64,000 bases of DNA, taken from NCBI RefSeq assembly GCF_000253255.1, contig NC_015580.1, positions 3,175,001 to 3,239,000 on the forward strand, given 5' to 3'. Below the pieces are notes generated by a model that ran no database searches, had not been told where the DNA came from, and was given only the letters and a program-made list of their open reading frames with translations. This stretch comes from Novosphingobium sp. PP1Y. Its GTDB lineage: Bacteria > Pseudomonadota > Alphaproteobacteria > Sphingomonadales > Sphingomonadaceae. The position numbers and the translations under genes were made by a program. Shown here one piece after another: positions 16,858-24,421 of the stretch (the stretch's first letter is position 1; every line of letters starts with the position of its first letter).

Positions 16858-17628
16858 ATGGCCAGCGCGCCGCAAAATTCTGCCCTGCCCTTGTTCTACA
16901 AGGACCTTATCCCGCTCAATTCACAGCAGCATGCCTCGTGGAAGACGCGCGCGACCGACAAGGCCACCTGGCTGGTCGGGGTGAATTCCGTCCCGCTCAC
17001 GGTCGAGGAATTCCCGCAGGCCCAGCGCAACTTCCCCATCATCTTCACCACTGGCGACAATCCGGTCCCACTCGCGCTGATGGGCATGAACGAGGGCGTG
17101 AACGTCTTTGTCGACGAAGACGGCACCGTGAACTCCCCGGTCTACATCCCGGCTTATGTCCGTCGTTACCCCTTCATGCTCGCCAAGCTGCGTCAGGAAA
17201 GCGATGAACTCTCGCTGTGCTTCGACCCGACCAGCGACCTTGTCGGCGAGCTTGACGAAGGCCAGGCGCTCTTCGACGGCGCAGATCCGGCCGAAGCCAC
17301 CAAGAACATGCTCCAGTTCTGTGAGAACTTCGAGATCGCGGGCAACAAGACCGCCAACTTCATCGCCGAGCTCAAGAAGCACGACCTGCTGATGGACGGC
17401 GAGCTGAACATCGAGACCGGCCAGGGCCAGCCTTTCAACTATCGCGGCTTCCAGATGGTCAACGAGGAAAAGCTGCGCGAGATGCGCGGCGACATCCTGC
17501 GCCAGTGGAACCAGAACGGGATGCTGCCGCTGATCTACGCACACCTGTTCTCGCTCGAACTCGTGCGTGACATTTTCGGCCGCCAGATCAGCCAGGGCAA
17601 GGGCCCTCTGGTGCCGGCCAACGCCTGA
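16858..17628 (+). CDS. SapC family protein
   Basis: A 256-residue soluble protein of the SapC family (named from a Campylobacter surface-layer-linked gene; biochemical function unknown). Recognisable parts are the N-terminal 'LPLFYKDLIPLNSQQHASWK', 'IPAYVRRYPFMLA', 'LCFDPTSDLV', and the C-terminal 'LPLIYAHLFSLELVRDIFGRQ'. No signal peptide is evident. The ATG at 16858 has a GGAGAAGA ribosome site 6-13 bases upstream; an open frame extends upstream inside the dehydrogenase gene but lacks a signal for initiation there. A nested inverted repeat lies just after the stop. Confidence 0.88.
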   Translation: MASAPQNSALPLFYKDLIPLNSQQHASWKTRATDKATWLVGVNSVPLTVEEFPQAQRNFPIIFTTGDNPVPLALMGMNEGVNVFVDEDGTVNSPVYIPAYVRRYPFMLAKLRQESDELSLCFDPTSDLVGELDEGQALFDGADPAEATKNMLQFCENFEIAGNKTANFIAELKKHDLLMDGELNIETGQGQPFNYRGFQMVNEEKLREMRGDILRQWNQNGMLPLIYAHLFSLELVRDIFGRQISQGKGPLVPANA

Positions 17629-17643
17629 CCGAAAAACCGATGC

Positions 17644-17680
17644 GGACGAGGGTTTTGACAAATTTGTCACACTCTCGTCC
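17644..17680. repeat. Nested inverted repeats after sapC
   Basis: An outer 7-bp pair GGACGAG (17644-17650) / CTCGTCC (17674-17680) encloses the perfect 12-bp palindrome GACAAATTTGTC (17657-17668). It starts 15 bases after the sapC stop and ends about 64 bases before the sRNA promoter. It could be a terminator-like hairpin or a regulator's operator. Confidence 0.6.
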
Positions 17681-17743
17681 AATTCGCCACGGTCGGTTCG
17701 GAAACTTCGTGCAAAGCGATTCCGAGTTGTTTTAAAGAACCTC

Positions 17744-17772
17744 TTGAATCTCGCCTCAGGCCTGCATATTAT
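17744..17772 (+). promoter_or_regulatory. Sigma-70 promoter of the small RNA
   Basis: TTGAAT (17744-17749), a 17-base spacer, TATTAT (17767-17772): the cleanest housekeeping promoter in the window. Transcription should start near 17779. Confidence 0.65.
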
Positions 17773-17778
17773 TGCAAT

Positions 17779-17879
17779 GCCTGATCGGCGCTACCCTCAT
17801 GGCCCGGTCGGGTTGGTGCACATCGTGCACCTCCTCCCTGAACCTTGGCCACCTCGTGCATCGCACGAGGTGGTTTTTT
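17779..17879 (+). ncRNA. mmgR: Small RNA of the mmgR/suhB (alpha-r8) type
   Basis: About 100 bases between a good promoter and a strong terminator, with no open frame. The 3' part has a 7-bp hairpin GGTGCAC-ATC-GTGCACC (17815-17831), a single-stranded C/U-rich segment TCCTCCCTGAACC, and a terminator stem. From memory this is the architecture and core sequence of the alphaproteobacterial mmgR/suhB RNAs. In Sinorhizobium that RNA limits polyhydroxyalkanoate granule accumulation and works with Hfq. The exposed CCUCC can pair with Shine-Dalgarno sequences, suggesting translational repression of mRNAs. The 5' end is inferred from the promoter. Family naming was not verified by a covariance-model search. 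Confidence 0.72.
17849..17879 (+). terminator. Rho-independent terminator of the sRNA
   Basis: An 11-bp perfect stem (CCACCTCGTGC / GCACGAGGTGG), a 3-base ATC loop, then six T. Very strong. Confidence 0.93.
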
Positions 17880-17947
17880 AATGGCCAGAGAGAGTTTTCA
17901 GAAAACCCGGCGAAAACCGCCAGATTTCGCCAACTTATGCGCGCAAG

Positions 17948-18901
17948 TCATTCTGCAGCCAGCGGCCACTCCCTGCCGCCGGCAGCCTGCCCGAGATCGG
18001 CGACGACAGCCGCCAGACGTTGGACCATTGCCACGAGCACATCGACGACTCGCGGCAGGCCCTCTCCCGGCTCGGAAAGATTCGCATCGAGATAGCAACT
18101 GCGGTCGATCTCGAGCTGGAAAGCATGCAGCCCGCGCTGCGGCTGCGCGTGGCGTTCAAGCACGTAACCCCCGGCATAAGGGCGATTGTGTGCAGCCGGC
18201 AGGCCGTGCTCCGCGAAATGGGCAAAGGCCGTGGCGATCACGCTGCCGTGGCAAGTCACACCGAATCGGTCGCCGACGACATATTGCGCGCCCGTAACGC
18301 CGAATCGATTCGGCAACGGCGGCATCGAATGCAAATCCAGCAGCAGTGCCGCCCCCCAGCGCTCACGCAGATTGCCCAACTGCTCGGCCAGGGCGTCATG
18401 ATAAGGCGCGTGAATCCCATCGACCCGGGCGGTAAGATCCTGCCTTGCGTGGCGCGAACGCCACAGTTCTCCCAGGCCGGGCAAGCGCCGCGGAATCAGC
18501 CCCAGCCCGCTCAGGACCCGCCGGCTCGGCATCTCTCCATTGCGCTCGGGCCGCGCCGAACGCTCGAACATTTCCCAATCGATATCCTCGGGCGCGCGAT
18601 TGAGATCGATCATCGCTCGCGGGGCGTGGGCCATCAGCAGGCTCGCCCCGGTTCGCGCCGCGATCTCCTCGCCAAGACGATCGACGTAACGGTCCTCCAG
18701 CCGCAGCGAGACCGACTCGGGATGGCGCATCTCGCGCAGCAGGCCGCTGGGGTAGACCCTGCCCGCATGGGGGACGGCAACGAGTACGGGTATCGCCGAG
18801 GGTTCGGCTGCGGTGATCGTGAAAGCCGGGCTCGCCGGAGCGCCGGGAATCTGCCCTCCCGTTCGTCTTTGCGAATCACTCTCGCCCACTTTGCTCACCA
18901 T
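17948..18901 (-). CDS. N-formylglutamate amidohydrolase
   Basis: Hydrolyses N-formyl-L-glutamate to glutamate and formate, a late histidine-degradation step; the family also includes amidases of other N-formyl amino acids. It is 317 residues. The signature 'VLVAVPHAGRVYP' carries a metal-binding His; 'LMAHAPRAMIDLNRAPEDID', 'LLLDLHSMPP' and a C-terminal 'FQLEIDRSCYLD' complete the zinc-dependent fold. The ATG at 18901 is preferred over an in-frame TTG 36 bases upstream. It is divergent from cpdR, a gene pair I recall as conserved in alphaproteobacteria. No other hut genes are near, so the substrate in vivo is open. Confidence 0.85.
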   Translation of the reverse strand: MVSKVGESDSQRRTGGQIPGAPASPAFTITAAEPSAIPVLVAVPHAGRVYPSGLLREMRHPESVSLRLEDRYVDRLGEEIAARTGASLLMAHAPRAMIDLNRAPEDIDWEMFERSARPERNGEMPSRRVLSGLGLIPRRLPGLGELWRSRHARQDLTARVDGIHAPYHDALAEQLGNLRERWGAALLLDLHSMPPLPNRFGVTGAQYVVGDRFGVTCHGSVIATAFAHFAEHGLPAAHNRPYAGGYVLERHAQPQRGLHAFQLEIDRSCYLDANLSEPGEGLPRVVDVLVAMVQRLAAVVADLGQAAGGREWPLAAE

Positions 18902-18978
18902 GCCCTTGAAACTGGTCCTTTCACTTTCGCCTGTCAAAACGTCCCGTTCCCGGTCAGTCCCAAATCCAGACGAGAATG

Positions 18979-18984
18979 TTAACC
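18979..18984 (+). promoter_or_regulatory. CtrA half-site-like TTAACC upstream of cpdR
   Basis: TTAACC lies 80 bases before the cpdR ATG. It is a half-site only; CtrA half-sites (TTAACC-type) occur upstream of CtrA-controlled genes. Weak evidence alone. Confidence 0.3.
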
Positions 18985-19064
18985 CGTCCTAGCGTATGAC
19001 CCATCTTCCGGTCGCACCGAAAGCGACCACGTTCAACGACATGGAAATACGGGACGACAAGGCG

Positions 19065-19439
19065 ATGATCCGCATCCTGCTAGCCGAAGACGATGAGGCG
19101 ATGCGCACCTATCTGGCACGGGCATTGGAAAATGCCGGATACGATGTGGTTGCCGTCGATTGCGGCACAAGCGCCCTGCCCCATCTGGAAACCGAGACTT
19201 TCGACCTGCTGCTTTCGGACATCGTCATGCCAGAGATGGACGGCATCGAACTGGCGCAGCGCTGCGCCGAAGTCTCGCCGATGACCAAGGTCATGTTCAT
19301 TACCGGTTTTGCCGCCGTCACCCTGCGCGCCAGCCGCGAGGCACCGCAGGCGAAAGTCCTTTCCAAGCCCTTCCATCTTCGCGATCTTGTCATGGAAGTG
19401 CAGCGGGTTTTCGGCCTTCCCGAGCACGCTCGACTTTAA
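19065..19439 (+). CDS. cpdR: CpdR-like single-domain response regulator
   Basis: A 124-residue receiver domain without an output domain. Acidic pocket 'LLAEDDEAM', phospho-acceptor Asp in 'LLLSDIVMPEMDG', switch residue in 'MFITGFAAVT', and the conserved Lys in 'VLSKPFHLRDL' are all present. In Caulobacter unphosphorylated CpdR docks ClpXP at the cell pole and primes degradation of CtrA-pathway proteins; ChpT phosphorylates it. Length, the 'ITGFAAV' segment and the neighbouring N-formylglutamate amidohydrolase gene support CpdR over a generic receiver. Start at 19065 ('MIRILLAEDDEAM') is standard; upstream in-frame ATGs would add 16-23 unconserved residues. Confidence 0.85.
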   Translation: MIRILLAEDDEAMRTYLARALENAGYDVVAVDCGTSALPHLETETFDLLLSDIVMPEMDGIELAQRCAEVSPMTKVMFITGFAAVTLRASREAPQAKVLSKPFHLRDLVMEVQRVFGLPEHARL

Positions 19440-19463
19440 TTGAAAAATTCCTGCCAAAGCGGC

Positions 19464-19492
19464 TTGCATCACCTGAAACATGACGCTAGAGG
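19464..19492 (+). promoter_or_regulatory. Possible promoter of tRNA-Val
   Basis: TTGCAT (19464-19469), 17-base spacer, TAGAGG (19487-19492), about 45 bases before the tRNA 5' end. A plausible but imperfect match. Confidence 0.4.
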
Positions 19493-19538
19493 GCCAGTCC
19501 TCCGAGCGGGAACGCCCGCAAGGAGCTCTGGACGGAAT

Positions 19539-19613
19539 GGGCGTATAGCTCAGTGGTAGAGCACTATGTTGACATCGTAGGGGTCGCAAGTTCAATCCTT
19601 GCTACGCCCACCA
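19539..19613 (+). tRNA. tRNA-Val (anticodon GAC), CCA encoded
   Basis: A full cloverleaf can be drawn: acceptor GGGCGTA/TACGCCC, D arm GCTC-AGTGGTA-GAGC, anticodon stem CTATG/CGTAG with loop TTGACAT (anticodon GAC, reads GUC/GUU valine codons), a 5-base variable loop, T arm GCAAG-TTCAATC-CTTGC, discriminator A and genomic CCA. It lies between cpdR and icd, a single gene and not a tRNA cluster. Confidence 0.97.
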
Positions 19614-19634
19614 TTCCCCAGGCCTGATGGCTAG

Positions 19635-19664
19635 AAACCCGTCGCGAAAGCGGCGGGTTTTCTG
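19635..19664 (+). terminator. Terminator after tRNA-Val
   Basis: An 11-bp stem (AAACCCGTCGC with GCGGCGGGTTT, one G-U pair) closed by a GAAA tetraloop, then TTCT. It is 22 bases after the tRNA. Confidence 0.85.
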
Positions 19665-19847
19665 CTTTCCGGGACCGGCATGGTGACCGGTCGCAATCGG
19701 TCGGAGCGCGCCAACGCCTCCGGGGAAGATCGGATCGACGCCACCGCGCAGGCGAACTGGCGCCAAAATGCCGTTCCTTGCCTTGCTAAGCGTCCACCCT
19801 CTCCTTAAGAGACGCCCAAATTCTCATCCCCAGGGGAGCTTTCAAGC
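19665..19847. other. Leader/promoter region of icd
   Basis: 183 bases without an open frame of note. A GGGGAG ribosome site precedes the icd ATG. No clear -35/-10 pair, operator or riboswitch fold was recognised. Confidence 0.5.
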
Positions 19848-21071
19848 ATGGCAAAAATCAAGGTAGCAAATCCCATCGTAGAGATGGACGGCGATGAAAT
19901 GACCCGGATCATCTGGGAATGGATCCGCGAGCGTCTGATTCTCCCCTACCTCGACATCGACCTCAAGTACTATGACCTCTCGGTCACCAAGCGCGACGAG
20001 ACCGACGACCAGATCACCGTCGACGCCGCCAACGCCACCAAGCAGTATGGCGTTGCCGTGAAGTGCGCGACGATCACCCCCGATGAAGCCCGCGTAGAGG
20101 AATTCAGCCTCAAGAAGATGTGGAAGTCGCCCAACGGCACGATCCGCAACATCCTCGGCGGCGTCGTCTTCCGCGAACCCATCGTGATCTCGAACGTTCC
20201 CCGCCTGGTTCCGGGCTGGACCGACCCCATCGTCGTGGGCCGTCACGCGTTCGGCGACCAGTACCGCGCCACCGACACCCTGATCCCTGGCCCCGGCAAG
20301 CTGCGTCTCGTCTGGGACGGTGAAAACGGCGACAAGATCGACCTCGACGTGTTCGACTTCCCGGCTCCGGGCGTCGCCATGGCCATGTACAACCTCGACG
20401 AATCGATCCGCGACTTCGCGCGTGCTTCGTTCAACTACGGCCTCGGCCTGAAGTGGCCGGTCTACCTGTCGACCAAGAACACGATCATGAAGGCCTACGA
20501 CGGCCGCTTCAAGGATCTGTTCCAGGAAGTGTTCGACACCGAGGGCTTCGCCGAGAAGTTCAAGGAAGCCGGCATCACCTATGAGCACCGCCTGATCGAC
20601 GACATGGTCGCCTCGGCGCTCAAGTGGTCGGGCAAGTTCGTCTGGGCCTGCAAGAACTACGACGGCGACGTGCAGTCGGACACCGTTGCACAGGGCTTCG
20701 GCTCGCTGGGCCTGATGACCTCGGTCCTGATGGCACCCGACGGCAAGACCGTCGAAGCGGAAGCCGCCCACGGCACCGTCACCCGTCACTACCGCCAGCA
20801 CCAGCAGGGCAAGTCGACCTCGACCAACCCGATCGCCTCGATCTTCGCCTGGACGCGTGGCCTCATGTACCGCGGCAAGTTCGACAACACGCCGGACGTC
20901 GTGAAGTTCGCCCAGACCCTCGAGCGCGTCTGCATCGAGACCGTCGAAAGCGGCGCGATGACCAAGGACCTCGCGCTGCTGATCGGTCCCGAGCAGAGCT
21001 GGATGACCACCGAGCAGTTCTTCGAAGCCATCGTCGAGAACCTCGAGAAGGAAATGGCCTCCTGGGCCTGA
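19848..21071 (+). CDS. icd: Isocitrate dehydrogenase, NADP-dependent
   Basis: Oxidatively decarboxylates isocitrate to 2-oxoglutarate with NADP, in the TCA cycle. It is 407 residues. The N-terminus 'IKVANPIVEMDGDEMTRIIW' marks it as the homodimeric subfamily II (eukaryote-like) enzyme, not the E. coli type. 'SPNGTIRNILGGVVFREPI' holds the substrate Ser/Asn/Arg residues; 'DDMVASALKWSGKFVWACKN' gives the metal aspartates and the Lys; 'EAAHGTVTRHYR' binds NADP, and its Arg/His side fits NADP over NAD. The product is the substrate of korAB, encoded 17 kb away. Confidence 0.97.
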   Translation: MAKIKVANPIVEMDGDEMTRIIWEWIRERLILPYLDIDLKYYDLSVTKRDETDDQITVDAANATKQYGVAVKCATITPDEARVEEFSLKKMWKSPNGTIRNILGGVVFREPIVISNVPRLVPGWTDPIVVGRHAFGDQYRATDTLIPGPGKLRLVWDGENGDKIDLDVFDFPAPGVAMAMYNLDESIRDFARASFNYGLGLKWPVYLSTKNTIMKAYDGRFKDLFQEVFDTEGFAEKFKEAGITYEHRLIDDMVASALKWSGKFVWACKNYDGDVQSDTVAQGFGSLGLMTSVLMAPDGKTVEAEAAHGTVTRHYRQHQQGKSTSTNPIASIFAWTRGLMYRGKFDNTPDVVKFAQTLERVCIETVESGAMTKDLALLIGPEQSWMTTEQFFEAIVENLEKEMASWA

Positions 21072-21119
21072 CCTTTACGGTCCATGGATTCGAGCAGCTC
21101 CGGCTGCCGGAACAGGAAG

Positions 21120-21148
21120 AGCCCTCCCCCACGCGGGGAGGGCTTTTT
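21120..21148 (+). terminator. Rho-independent terminator after icd
   Basis: A 10-bp perfect stem (AGCCCTCCCC / GGGGAGGGCT), a 5-base loop, then a T-rich tail. It is 48 bases after the icd stop. Confidence 0.92.
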
Positions 21149-21192
21149 CTTTACCTGCACGTCATGCGGCGCAGGTAGCGCCCTTGACTTTT

Positions 21193-21207
21193 GTTCTCTT
21201 TATGTTC
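21193..21207 (+). promoter_or_regulatory. LexA (SOS) box at the radical SAM gene
   Basis: GTTC, TCTTTAT, GTTC, preceded by TT: an exact and near-ideal alphaproteobacterial LexA site. It ends 10 bases before the ATG at 21218. A TTGACT at 21184-21189 could be the -35 element, in which case the transcript would begin at or beside the start codon. Confidence 0.75.
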
Positions 21208-21217
21208 ACATCGTGGC

Positions 21218-22288
21218 ATGCAACCTCTCAAGGGAAGAGGCGCTGCCAGCGGGGCGCCAAGCTCTCGCTTCAACCTGCCCGGACGGGAAGCCGACGGGGA
21301 CTGGCTCGACAGCGTCGCCGACATCGACGGCCCTCCCCGCAACCCGGCCACGAGCGTGACCGAGGAGCATCCCCGCACGATCCTGTCTTTCAACAAATCG
21401 CCGGATATTCCCTTCGATCGCTCGATCAATGCCTATCGCGGCTGCGAACATGGCTGCATCTACTGTTTCGCGCGGCCCAGCCACGCCTTTCACGACCTTT
21501 CGCCCGGCCTCGATTTCGAAACCAGGCTCTTCGCCAAGCCCGATGCGGCAAGGCTCCTGCGCACCACGCTGGCAAAGCCAGGCTATCGGCCGGCACCGAT
21601 CGCGATGGGAACCAATACCGATCCCTACCAGCCGATCGAGGCGCACTACCGCATCACGCGCGAGATCCTCGAAGTCTGCCTGGAGACGCGCCACCCGGTG
21701 ACGATCACCACCAAGTCGGACCGGGTCCTGCGCGATCTCGACATCCTGCGCGAGATGGCGCAATTCGATCTGGTGGGCGTGGGCATTTCAGTGACCAGCC
21801 TCGATGCCCACCTCTCGCGCCTGCTGGAACCTCGGGCGGCCACCCCGGCCAGGCGAATTGCCGCGCTGGGCAAGCTGGTCGAGGCCGGAATTCCCGCCCA
21901 TGTCTCGATCGCTCCGGTAATCCCGGCGATCACCGACCAATTCCTGGAGGCGATACTGGAATCCGCGGCAGGGCAAGGCGTGCGCGGCGCCATGTGGATC
22001 ATGGTGCGCCTGCCCCACGAAGTTGCGCCGCTGTTTCGCGAATGGCTGGAAGTGCACTTCCCCGAGCGAGCCTCCAAGGTCATGGCGACGATTCGCGAGA
22101 TGCGCGGCGGCAAGGACAACGACCCGCGTTTCTTTGAGCGCATGCGCCCCAGCGGCGTGTGGGCCGATCTGTTCCGCAATCGCTTCCGGCTTGCGGCCAA
22201 ACGGCATGGCTTCGGCCCGCCGGATCTCCATCTGGACTGCTCCGGTTTCAAGGCGCCCGACGCAAGCGGACAGTTGTCGTTCCTCTAG
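21218..22288 (+). CDS. PA0069-family radical SAM protein (SplB-like)
   Basis: A 356-residue radical S-adenosylmethionine protein related to spore photoproduct lyase. The 4Fe-4S cluster motif CxxxCxxC lies in 'YRGCEHGCIYCFARPSH', which with 'ILSFNKSPDIPFDRSINAYRG' identifies the PA0069/SplB-like family. Later blocks include 'MGTNTDPYQPIE', 'ITTKSDRVLRDLD' and 'VSIAPVIPAITDQ'. Reaction and substrate are unknown; nucleic acid repair is an inference from SplB relationship and from the LexA box in front. The ATG at 21218 lacks a clear upstream ribosome site (the site would overlap the box), so translation may be leaderless. Confidence 0.86.
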   Translation: MQPLKGRGAASGAPSSRFNLPGREADGDWLDSVADIDGPPRNPATSVTEEHPRTILSFNKSPDIPFDRSINAYRGCEHGCIYCFARPSHAFHDLSPGLDFETRLFAKPDAARLLRTTLAKPGYRPAPIAMGTNTDPYQPIEAHYRITREILEVCLETRHPVTITTKSDRVLRDLDILREMAQFDLVGVGISVTSLDAHLSRLLEPRAATPARRIAALGKLVEAGIPAHVSIAPVIPAITDQFLEAILESAAGQGVRGAMWIMVRLPHEVAPLFREWLEVHFPERASKVMATIREMRGGKDNDPRFFERMRPSGVWADLFRNRFRLAAKRHGFGPPDLHLDCSGFKAPDASGQLSFL

Positions 22289-22400
22289 GCACGTCTCGTC
22301 CCTGAACAGGCTCGATTCGGCGCAGGACATGTCAGTTTTGAAACAACTCGCTGGGTGGCGAGTTCTTCGCTGCAGACAAGGAATTCAAAAGGAGGTCTTC

Positions 22401-22682
22401 ATGGCCGAAGAATACACCACCCACGAAACCACACGCGAAACGTCGCAGGCTCCGCACACGACTGTAATTCACGAGAAGAGTTCTTCCAGTGGAACCGGAA
22501 TCGTCATGGCGGTCATTGTCCTCGTCGCGGTTATCGGCGGGATTTACCTGTTCAGCCAGACATCGAGCAGCGAAGCAGCCAAGGACAACGCCATCGCCAA
22601 TGCGGCGAACAGCGTGGGCAACGCGGCCGAACAGGTCGGCGACGCCGCCGAGACCGCTGCCGGCAACGCGGCCAACCAGTAA
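22401..22682 (+). CDS. Small single-span membrane protein, unknown function
   Basis: A 93-residue protein with a strong AGGAGG ribosome site 6 bases before the ATG. Order: a Thr/His-rich polar N-terminus (~35 residues), one transmembrane helix ('GIVMAVIVLVAVIGGIYLF', about 36-54), then an Ala/Asn-rich amphipathic tail with near-heptad repeats ('NAIANAANSVGNAAEQVGDA'). Such a tail could form a short coiled coil in the periplasm. No family recognised. It is a single-gene unit between the radical SAM gene and a convergent acyl-CoA synthetase. Confidence 0.72.
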   Translation: MAEEYTTHETTRETSQAPHTTVIHEKSSSSGTGIVMAVIVLVAVIGGIYLFSQTSSSEAAKDNAIANAANSVGNAAEQVGDAAETAAGNAANQ

Positions 22683-22721
22683 TTCGAGCCGAGGCGGCTG
22701 CCCGCCTAGCGGCCGCCTTCG

Positions 22722-24320
22722 TCATACCGGCAGCGTGTAGTCCTTGTATTGCACGCGAAGGTCCTTCTTGCTGATCTTTCCGGTGCCCGTGTGCGGCAGG
22801 GCATTCACCAGTTCCACCGCATCGGGCAGCCACCAGCTGGCGACCTTGTCGCGCAGGAATTCGCGCACGTCCTCACCGTGCAGACTGCTGCCACCGCGCG
22901 GCACGACGATGAGGAGCGGCCGTTCGTCCCACTTGGGATGCGCAATTCCGATGGCCGCCGCCTCGACGACGTCCGGGTGCCCCACCGCGGCGTTCTCCAG
23001 TTCGACCGAGCTTATCCATTCCCCGCCCGACTTGATGACGTCCTTGGTGCGGTCGGTCAGCCTGACCGAACCGTCCGGCATGATCGCCGCCACGTCTCCG
23101 GTATCGAACCAGCCCTGTTCATTCGCAGCATCTTCTTCCGCCTTGAAATAGCGCCTGATCGTCCAGGCCCCGCGCACTTGCAGCGCGCCCGAGGCCTTGC
23201 CATCGTGAGGCAGCGGCGTTTCATGGTCATCGAGCGAAACGATGCGCACTTCGCTGCCATAGACCACCCTGCCCTGCAGGCATTTGCGATCGACCTGTTC
23301 GTCGAACGACAGCGTGTCCCAATCGGCCCCTTCATAGGAAACCGTCGCGATCGGGGAAGTCTCGGTCATGCCCCAGGCATGGCCCACCCGCACACCGCTG
23401 CGCATCAGCCGTTCCACGACGCTGCGCGGAAAGGCAGCGCCGCCCGATATGGCGTAAGCGATCGGCGGCATGTCCTTGCCCGTCTCGTCGAGGTGCTGGA
23501 GAAAGGCGAACCAGACCGTCGGCACGCCGGCGACATGCGAAACCCGCTCCTGCTCGATAAGCGCACAAAGCGCCGACGGATCGTTGACCTGGCTATAGAC
23601 CAGCTTTGCCCCGGTCGCCGCGCAGCCCCAGGGCATGCCCCAGTTGTTGGCATGGAACATCGGCACGATGGGTAGAACGCACGATCGCGGCTCCAGCGCC
23701 AGGCACGATGTGGCGATCATCGCCAAGGTGTGCAGCATGTTCGAACGGTGCGAATAGAGCACGCCCTTGGGGTGCCCGGTCGTGCCGCTGGTGTAGCATA
23801 GCATGCACGGATCGCGCTCGTCTCCCGGCGCCCAGGCCGTCTCGCCGTTCTCGGCACCGATCCAGTCGTCGAACGCGGGCGCATGCTCGGGCGAATCGAA
23901 GCAGATGTAATGCTCGATCCCCGGACACAGCGGACGCAGGCGGTCGACGATGGGCTGGAATGCCGCATCATAGATCAGCACCCGGTCCTCGGCATGGTTG
24001 ATGATGAAGCTGAGCTGGTCGTCGAAGAGCCGCGGATTGATCGTGTGCAGCACGCAGCCGGCTCCGGGCGCGCCGTACCAGGTAACGAGATGGCGCGAGT
24101 GGTTCATCGCCAGCGTCGCGACCCGATCCTGCGGCTGCATGCCAAGGCGCCGCAAGGCCTGCACCATCTTCAGCGCATCGCGCCGAACTTCCCCCCAGTT
24201 GGTGCGGGACTGCGTTCCATCCGCCCAGTGGGTGACGATCTCGCGCTCGCCATGTTCCCGCGCGGCATGGTCGATCAGACCCGTGACCCGCAGCTCCCAG
24301 TCCTGCATCGCACCCAGCAT
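22722..24320 (-). CDS. Long/medium-chain fatty-acid-CoA ligase
   Basis: An ANL-superfamily adenylating enzyme of 532 residues that activates a carboxylic acid with ATP and CoA. The P-loop is 'YTSGTTGHPKGVLYSH'; 'HAWGMTETSP' binds the adenylate; 'WFDTGDVAAIMPDGSVRLTDR' and 'KSGGEWISS' form the hinge; the catalytic Lys is in 'GTGKISKK' near the C-terminus. The 'VPMFHANNWGMPW' stretch resembles the AlkK/FadD-type medium-to-long-chain ligases. Substrate length cannot be decided. A downstream ATG (codon 5) is an equally possible start. No beta-oxidation genes are adjacent. Confidence 0.87.
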   Translation of the reverse strand: MLGAMQDWELRVTGLIDHAAREHGEREIVTHWADGTQSRTNWGEVRRDALKMVQALRRLGMQPQDRVATLAMNHSRHLVTWYGAPGAGCVLHTINPRLFDDQLSFIINHAEDRVLIYDAAFQPIVDRLRPLCPGIEHYICFDSPEHAPAFDDWIGAENGETAWAPGDERDPCMLCYTSGTTGHPKGVLYSHRSNMLHTLAMIATSCLALEPRSCVLPIVPMFHANNWGMPWGCAATGAKLVYSQVNDPSALCALIEQERVSHVAGVPTVWFAFLQHLDETGKDMPPIAYAISGGAAFPRSVVERLMRSGVRVGHAWGMTETSPIATVSYEGADWDTLSFDEQVDRKCLQGRVVYGSEVRIVSLDDHETPLPHDGKASGALQVRGAWTIRRYFKAEEDAANEQGWFDTGDVAAIMPDGSVRLTDRTKDVIKSGGEWISSVELENAAVGHPDVVEAAAIGIAHPKWDERPLLIVVPRGGSSLHGEDVREFLRDKVASWWLPDAVELVNALPHTGTGKISKKDLRVQYKDYTLPV

Positions 24321-24421
24321 CGGCTCTCCTCTCTGCGGCTGTGCCTTTGCGCACTTATGCCTTGAGACAGGAGGGTAATCATCGGCGCGGCACTAGGCCA
24401 TAGCAAACCGACCTTTGCAAA

